Origin: JADFRG01 sp046759305
GTDB lineage: Bacteria > Chloroflexota > Anaerolineae > Anaerolineales > E44-bin32
Direction: 5' to 3'
Assembly: GCA_046759305.1 (NCBI GenBank)
Contig: JBHIBY010000053.1
Coordinates: forward strand, 1 to 17,952
Length of the DNA: 17,952 nt
Shown here piece by piece: positions 14,533-17,952 of this stretch (within the stretch, counting starts at the first letter, position 1; every line of letters starts with the position of its first letter). The position numbers and the translations under genes were made by a program. Below the pieces are notes generated by a model that worked only from the letters and a program-made list of their open reading frames with translations, was not told where the DNA came from and did not search any database.

Positions 14533-15117
14533 ATGACCGAGCTGATACCTATTGTCCGTGTTGTCCACATCATCACTGCCATTCTCATGGCGTGGCCCTT
14601 CTATGCACTGGTTGTTGTAAACCAGCGCGTGCGCCTAGGACCCCCACTTGGAGATCGTGCTGACACCTACATGGAGAACATCATAAAGAATCGCACCATT
14701 CCGTGTTTCGTTTTCCAAGCTACGGCTCTGGTGTCTGGCTTGATTCTTATCTATCTAAGAGGTCAGGGACTGGGCACACTCGTTGACAATCCCGCCCTGG
14801 GGACAAAGTTTGTGCTGCTATTGGTGATCGGTGGATTGTTGTCGTATGTACATTTGAGCCTGCAACCTCGCATCGATGATCTCTTTTCACAGGCCGGGGA
14901 TACCGTCCAGGCTGATACGGCCGCTCAGATCGGGGTGTTGCGCACGCGTCGAAAACGGGTGGCTTCCATCTGTATGTTTGTCGTCCTCGTATGCGCCATG
15001 CTGGGGCTGCAAGTTTGGGCTCCGTTCCCTGCTTGGCTTACAACGCTGGCAATTGTGGCCATCGCCTTGTTTACGTGGCGCGCATACACAAGCCAGACAA
15101 AGTACGGATGGGCTTGA
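14533..15117 (+). CDS. Five-helix membrane protein of unknown function
   Basis: The product of about 194 residues has five hydrophobic segments: IVRVVHIITAILMAWPFYAL near the start, FVFQATALVSGLILIYL, FVLLLVIGGLLSYVHLSL, ICMFVVLVCAMLGLQVW and LTTLAIVAIALFTW. A His in the first helix (VVHII) and one in the third (SYVHLSL) recall small haem or DUF2269-like membrane proteins, but this is only a resemblance. AGGAG (14521-14525) lies 7 bases before ATG 14533 and 4 bases before ATG 14530. The farther ATG 14512 lies upstream of the ribosome-binding site and is not favoured. It is the last + strand gene of the array and converges on the large gene at 15338. Confidence 0.75.
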   Translation: MTELIPIVRVVHIITAILMAWPFYALVVVNQRVRLGPPLGDRADTYMENIIKNRTIPCFVFQATALVSGLILIYLRGQGLGTLVDNPALGTKFVLLLVIGGLLSYVHLSLQPRIDDLFSQAGDTVQADTAAQIGVLRTRRKRVASICMFVVLVCAMLGLQVWAPFPAWLTTLAIVAIALFTWRAYTSQTKYGWA

Positions 15118-15135
15118 TGGAAGGGATGAAGTTTC

Positions 15136-15154
15136 GCAGTGCAACCCGCTGGAG
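15136..15154 (+). repeat. Possible remnant of a ninth repeat, left end only
   Basis: GCAGTGC followed by AACCCGCTGGAG matches the left arm of copies 4 and 5 (AACTCGCTGGAG) with one change. It sits 19 bases after the last cassette gene, where an attC would be expected. No right arm follows, so this may mark where the array was truncated, or be chance. Confidence 0.35.
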
Positions 15155-15337
15155 ATCAAGGAGTTGCTCGAACTCGAGCTTGCCAATGGCGGGACTCGGA
15201 TCACGATTGCCGAAGAAATTACAGCGCCTTTCCTTTTAAAACCAGCTGAATGGATCTTTGCTTTCATAGCTGGAAAGAATATCGATTCGCCAGCTGTTTC
15301 CCTCTGGAGCCAACCTTTCCTGAGGGACTGTGACTAC

Positions 15338-17952
15338 CTAAGTAAGAAGCACATCGATCCGGCCGACCCTTCCCCCCCGTACATCTTCAGCCAGCGTTCG
15401 ATCCAGAGAGTCGGTTCGTTCGACCTTCGTGGCTCCATCGAGATAGCTCAAGGAGTACTCAACAGGTCCTACTCCGTCGCCGCCGTAAGTCGGCAATCGC
15501 TGGGGATTTTCGTAGACCACCAATACTTGGCCGAGAAACTTGAAGGCGAAGCTATTCGCTGCAATCTCCACGGATTGCTCTTCACCGGAAATATCCCAGT
15601 AGGTCTGTGTGGTTGCATCTTCCGTAATGTAGTAGGTGAAAGGCAGCTTGTTCTCGTCGCGAACCGGGCTTGAATCGAAGCCGGCTCGAATCACGGCTAA
15701 ACAGTTGCTGAGGAACTCCACGATTTCTGCAGTTGGGAGGTCGATTTCATCGCCGACAATTCCCAGGTGAGTCGCTTCCCGATAGGCCTCTTTCAAACTT
15801 TGACTCCACTCCCAGAATGCCAGCGAGTCTGTTGTGGAGAGTCGCTCAGCAATGGCTTCGTTGAGCCCTCGGATCAGACTGACTAGCTCTATGAAAACGG
15901 GCTGTGCTTCAAACGAATCCACAGATACGGTTTCCAACAGAAGCTTGCACGCTCGCTCGATCTCCAGGGTCTCGTTAAGCGAGGAGCCGAAGATGCCCGG
16001 GAGACCGTTGAGCGAATCCAACCAGCCCGGCTTGCCGGCCTCCATCTCCACCCCAACTCCGGCTCGATCAAGGCTACCCATTCGATTGGCGATGATGCAG
16101 AGCAGCTTGACCAGTAGGTTGGACCGGTAGATCTGGCCGGTCCCGTGTTGCGTGCGCAGTTTATTAGGCTCTCGATCGCGCGAGCTGATCAGCGCCTCCT
16201 TCTGCTCATCACGGAGCACTGCTCCGTACTGCCGCACGTGGCCGTCGACCAGCACTGTCTTGCGCTCACGCGGCTGCACGACATCCGGATCATCGAAGTA
16301 GGTATAGACGCGGCGCCCGACCAACGCTTTCTGCCAGAGGTCCGGGTAAATCATTCGGAAGGTGTCAATCGTGTCCAGGTTGTAGAACCAATGATCCTGC
16401 CAGTAGCCCTCGTGAAGGTTCCCGATCTCGTTTGTACGACAGTAGCTGATAAGCTCTGCCAGCAGTTCCTCATAGGGTCGCGTGATCGGTTCACCAAGAG
16501 CTTCCAATGCCATGATGAATGCTCCGGGGGTGAACGAGCCACGCACCATTGCGGTTATTTTCTCAAGACTGTCGGCCGGAACGTTCTGACGCAACCACGC
16601 GTCTACAGCTTCAAGGTCGACGGCAGTATACGAGAACCCGTTGACGACCAGCGGGTTGTAGCCGTCGGTCTGGATTAAATTCATGTAGGTGACCAGGTTG
16701 AAATCCTCGATCTCGGGAAAGAACCAACCGTCCATTCGTCGATTTTGGAGAATGCTGCGATAGTGCCCATTTCCCTGCGACAAATAAGTCGGCTCTAAAA
16801 CGAACCAGTGATAGTCACGCTCAAGATCCCCGTTCTGCCGTGCGAAGACGTAGAAGATGCTCTTGTTCTCGCCAGATTTGAAGGAAAGGGGCATGCCGCC
16901 ACGCATCACATTGTCGAGGAAGGTCTGCTGCACGTATTGATCGAAGGCCGGTTGGCCGCTCACGGTGAAAGCGGCGCTTTTTATCTTTTGGATGACGCGT
17001 TCATTCTCGGTACGTTTGTAGTTGAGAAAATCCGGCTGAGCCACCTGTTTGACCAGGTCAGATAAGGCTTCGTCGCTGGCGGCGAAGCCTACGACCGAGG
17101 ACAACGATGCTGATCCACTAGCGGGAAGGGTCTGCTGCATGGCGGTCAGAGCGCTTGGAGTGCGGTTCTCTCGGATTTGTTCGGCGCGAAGCAGATCATC
17201 TATCGGCAGTTCGGCGAAGTTCCAAGGGAAGTCGTGTGCCTCTACATCGGCGAAGACGACATACGGATCCACGATCATCTGATCCCCATACAACCTCCCG
17301 TCATCCGACACACTTAGGTAGAAATTTCCCCCGGTGATCTCGCCGATCTGCTCCACGTCTGATGGAGTCTGTTTGAGCCGGTAGATCGGCACACCGCCTA
17401 CATCGAAGACTCCCATCATGCCTTCAATGTGGCGGGCGATCACCTTGGTATGCTCAAAGGTCACCCCATACGGCAGGATCTTGGGAAGGCCGTCGATCAT
17501 CTCGATATCGCGGGCTCTCGAGGCCAGATTGGCAATCCTTACGTGCCGAACCAAGCCTGCAATAGGCGTATTTGCGAGCGGATAGTAGGTGATGTCGATC
17601 TTCAATTCGAGATCCGTGTTTATTTCCTGGATCTCAAGCTCGTGAGATGAGACGATCATCGACTGCTCCACAGAAGCGCTGTCAGCTTTCAGGAACGGTT
17701 CGTATACCGGCCCGCCGTCGATCCGTAGGAACGTTCGGAAGCCTTGTTTGCCGACCACCTGGAGTGCCTTATTGAAGGAAAGGAACTCCATGATGGAGTG
17801 GTCCTTGTCATGTACGCCGACGCTGCAAATTCCCTGCCCCCGACTGACATAGAAAACCCACATGGGAATGCCCCACTCACCGGCGATGCCAGGAAAGAAA
17901 TTAGAGAACGGCCTGGCCCAGTTGTAGTTTTCAACGGTGAACCGCCCGGTTC
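15338..17952 (-). CDS. Cellobiose-phosphorylase-like protein (GH94-related), 5' end beyond the window
   Basis: The open frame continues upstream of its first visible ATG (17863) to the window edge. There it reads GRFTVENYNWARPFSNFFPG and GEWGIPMWVFYVSRGQG, matching the usual N-terminus of the large proteins annotated as cellobiose phosphorylase; probably only a few residues are missing. About 870 residues are visible. Typical blocks are GFRTFLRIDGG, WFVLEPTYLSQGNGHYRS, WFFPEIEDFNLVTYMNLIQ, NLHEGYWQDHWFYNLD and RSNLLVKLLCIIANRMGSLD, the last consistent with an alpha/alpha-barrel. It lacks a visible signal peptide in this part. Phosphorolysis of beta-glucosides is the family label, but this branch is poorly characterised and the catalytic Asp cannot be assigned with confidence. 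It faces the cassette array. Confidence 0.8.
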   Translation of the reverse strand, partial: TGRFTVENYNWARPFSNFFPGIAGEWGIPMWVFYVSRGQGICSVGVHDKDHSIMEFLSFNKALQVVGKQGFRTFLRIDGGPVYEPFLKADSASVEQSMIVSSHELEIQEINTDLELKIDITYYPLANTPIAGLVRHVRIANLASRARDIEMIDGLPKILPYGVTFEHTKVIARHIEGMMGVFDVGGVPIYRLKQTPSDVEQIGEITGGNFYLSVSDDGRLYGDQMIVDPYVVFADVEAHDFPWNFAELPIDDLLRAEQIRENRTPSALTAMQQTLPASGSASLSSVVGFAASDEALSDLVKQVAQPDFLNYKRTENERVIQKIKSAAFTVSGQPAFDQYVQQTFLDNVMRGGMPLSFKSGENKSIFYVFARQNGDLERDYHWFVLEPTYLSQGNGHYRSILQNRRMDGWFFPEIEDFNLVTYMNLIQTDGYNPLVVNGFSYTAVDLEAVDAWLRQNVPADSLEKITAMVRGSFTPGAFIMALEALGEPITRPYEELLAELISYCRTNEIGNLHEGYWQDHWFYNLDTIDTFRMIYPDLWQKALVGRRVYTYFDDPDVVQPRERKTVLVDGHVRQYGAVLRDEQKEALISSRDREPNKLRTQHGTGQIYRSNLLVKLLCIIANRMGSLDRAGVGVEMEAGKPGWLDSLNGLPGIFGSSLNETLEIERACKLLLETVSVDSFEAQPVFIELVSLIRGLNEAIAERLSTTDSLAFWEWSQSLKEAYREATHLGIVGDEIDLPTAEIVEFLSNCLAVIRAGFDSSPVRDENKLPFTYYITEDATTQTYWDISGEEQSVEIAANSFAFKFLGQVLVVYENPQRLPTYGGDGVGPVEYSLSYLDGATKVERTDSLDRTLAEDVRGGRVGRIDVLLT

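Noticed and set aside
15166..15179. GCTCG-AACT-CGAGC hairpin as a bidirectional terminator between the converging genes
   Set aside because: Only five base pairs and no T-tract on either side.

Overview
The window is moderately GC-rich bacterial DNA, probably from an environmental bacterium. The mix of families (cellobiose-phosphorylase-like protein, PrsW protease fusion, holin/phosphatase fusion, IS1182-type element) would suit Chloroflexota or a similar lineage, but no marker gene fixes the taxon. There are no rRNA or tRNA genes, no CRISPR array and no phage structural genes.

Left part (1-8397). After a decayed repeat copy at 21-128 comes a CDP-alcohol phosphatidyltransferase family membrane enzyme (388-1053). 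A multi-pass membrane protein of unknown function (1147-2295) is convergent with it. A 450-base gene-free stretch holding two hairpins precedes a tight three-gene operon on the + strand: a UlaG-like metallo-beta-lactamase-fold hydrolase (2792-3574), a holin-like membrane domain fused to an alkaline-phosphatase-superfamily domain (3561-5783), and a secreted Vps62-like domain fused to a PrsW-type membrane protease (5780-8131). The last two overlap by ATGA. The set looks like an envelope or lipid-related module, but its function is unknown.

Right part (8398-15154). This is best explained as a decaying integron-type gene-cassette array without an integrase in view. At least seven copies of a 114-181 bp structured repeat separate short genes that all lie on the + strand. 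The genes encode a zinc-ribbon peptide, an HTH-like peptide, a SAM methyltransferase followed by a membrane protein, a double-ACT protein, a GNAT acetyltransferase, a small lipoprotein and a five-helix membrane protein. Each well-preserved repeat has attC-like ends (best copy GCCTAAC / GTTAGGC). Each also has a long imperfect stem with one unpaired purine on the same side, and most carry an extra hairpin in the 3' arm (CCTGGC..GCCAGG). The start of a cassette tends to be complementary to the R''-like box at its own end, as expected if each attC was split by integration.

An IS1182-family element (8412-10030) has inserted into the best attC copy. Terminal inverted repeats and a 4-5 bp target duplication are visible, and removing it rebuilds a canonical R'' box. 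Its transposase has Glu where the family usually has the first catalytic Asp.

Right edge (15338-17952). A large cellobiose-phosphorylase-like protein on the - strand runs off the window end, so the array meets opposite-strand chromosomal sequence here.
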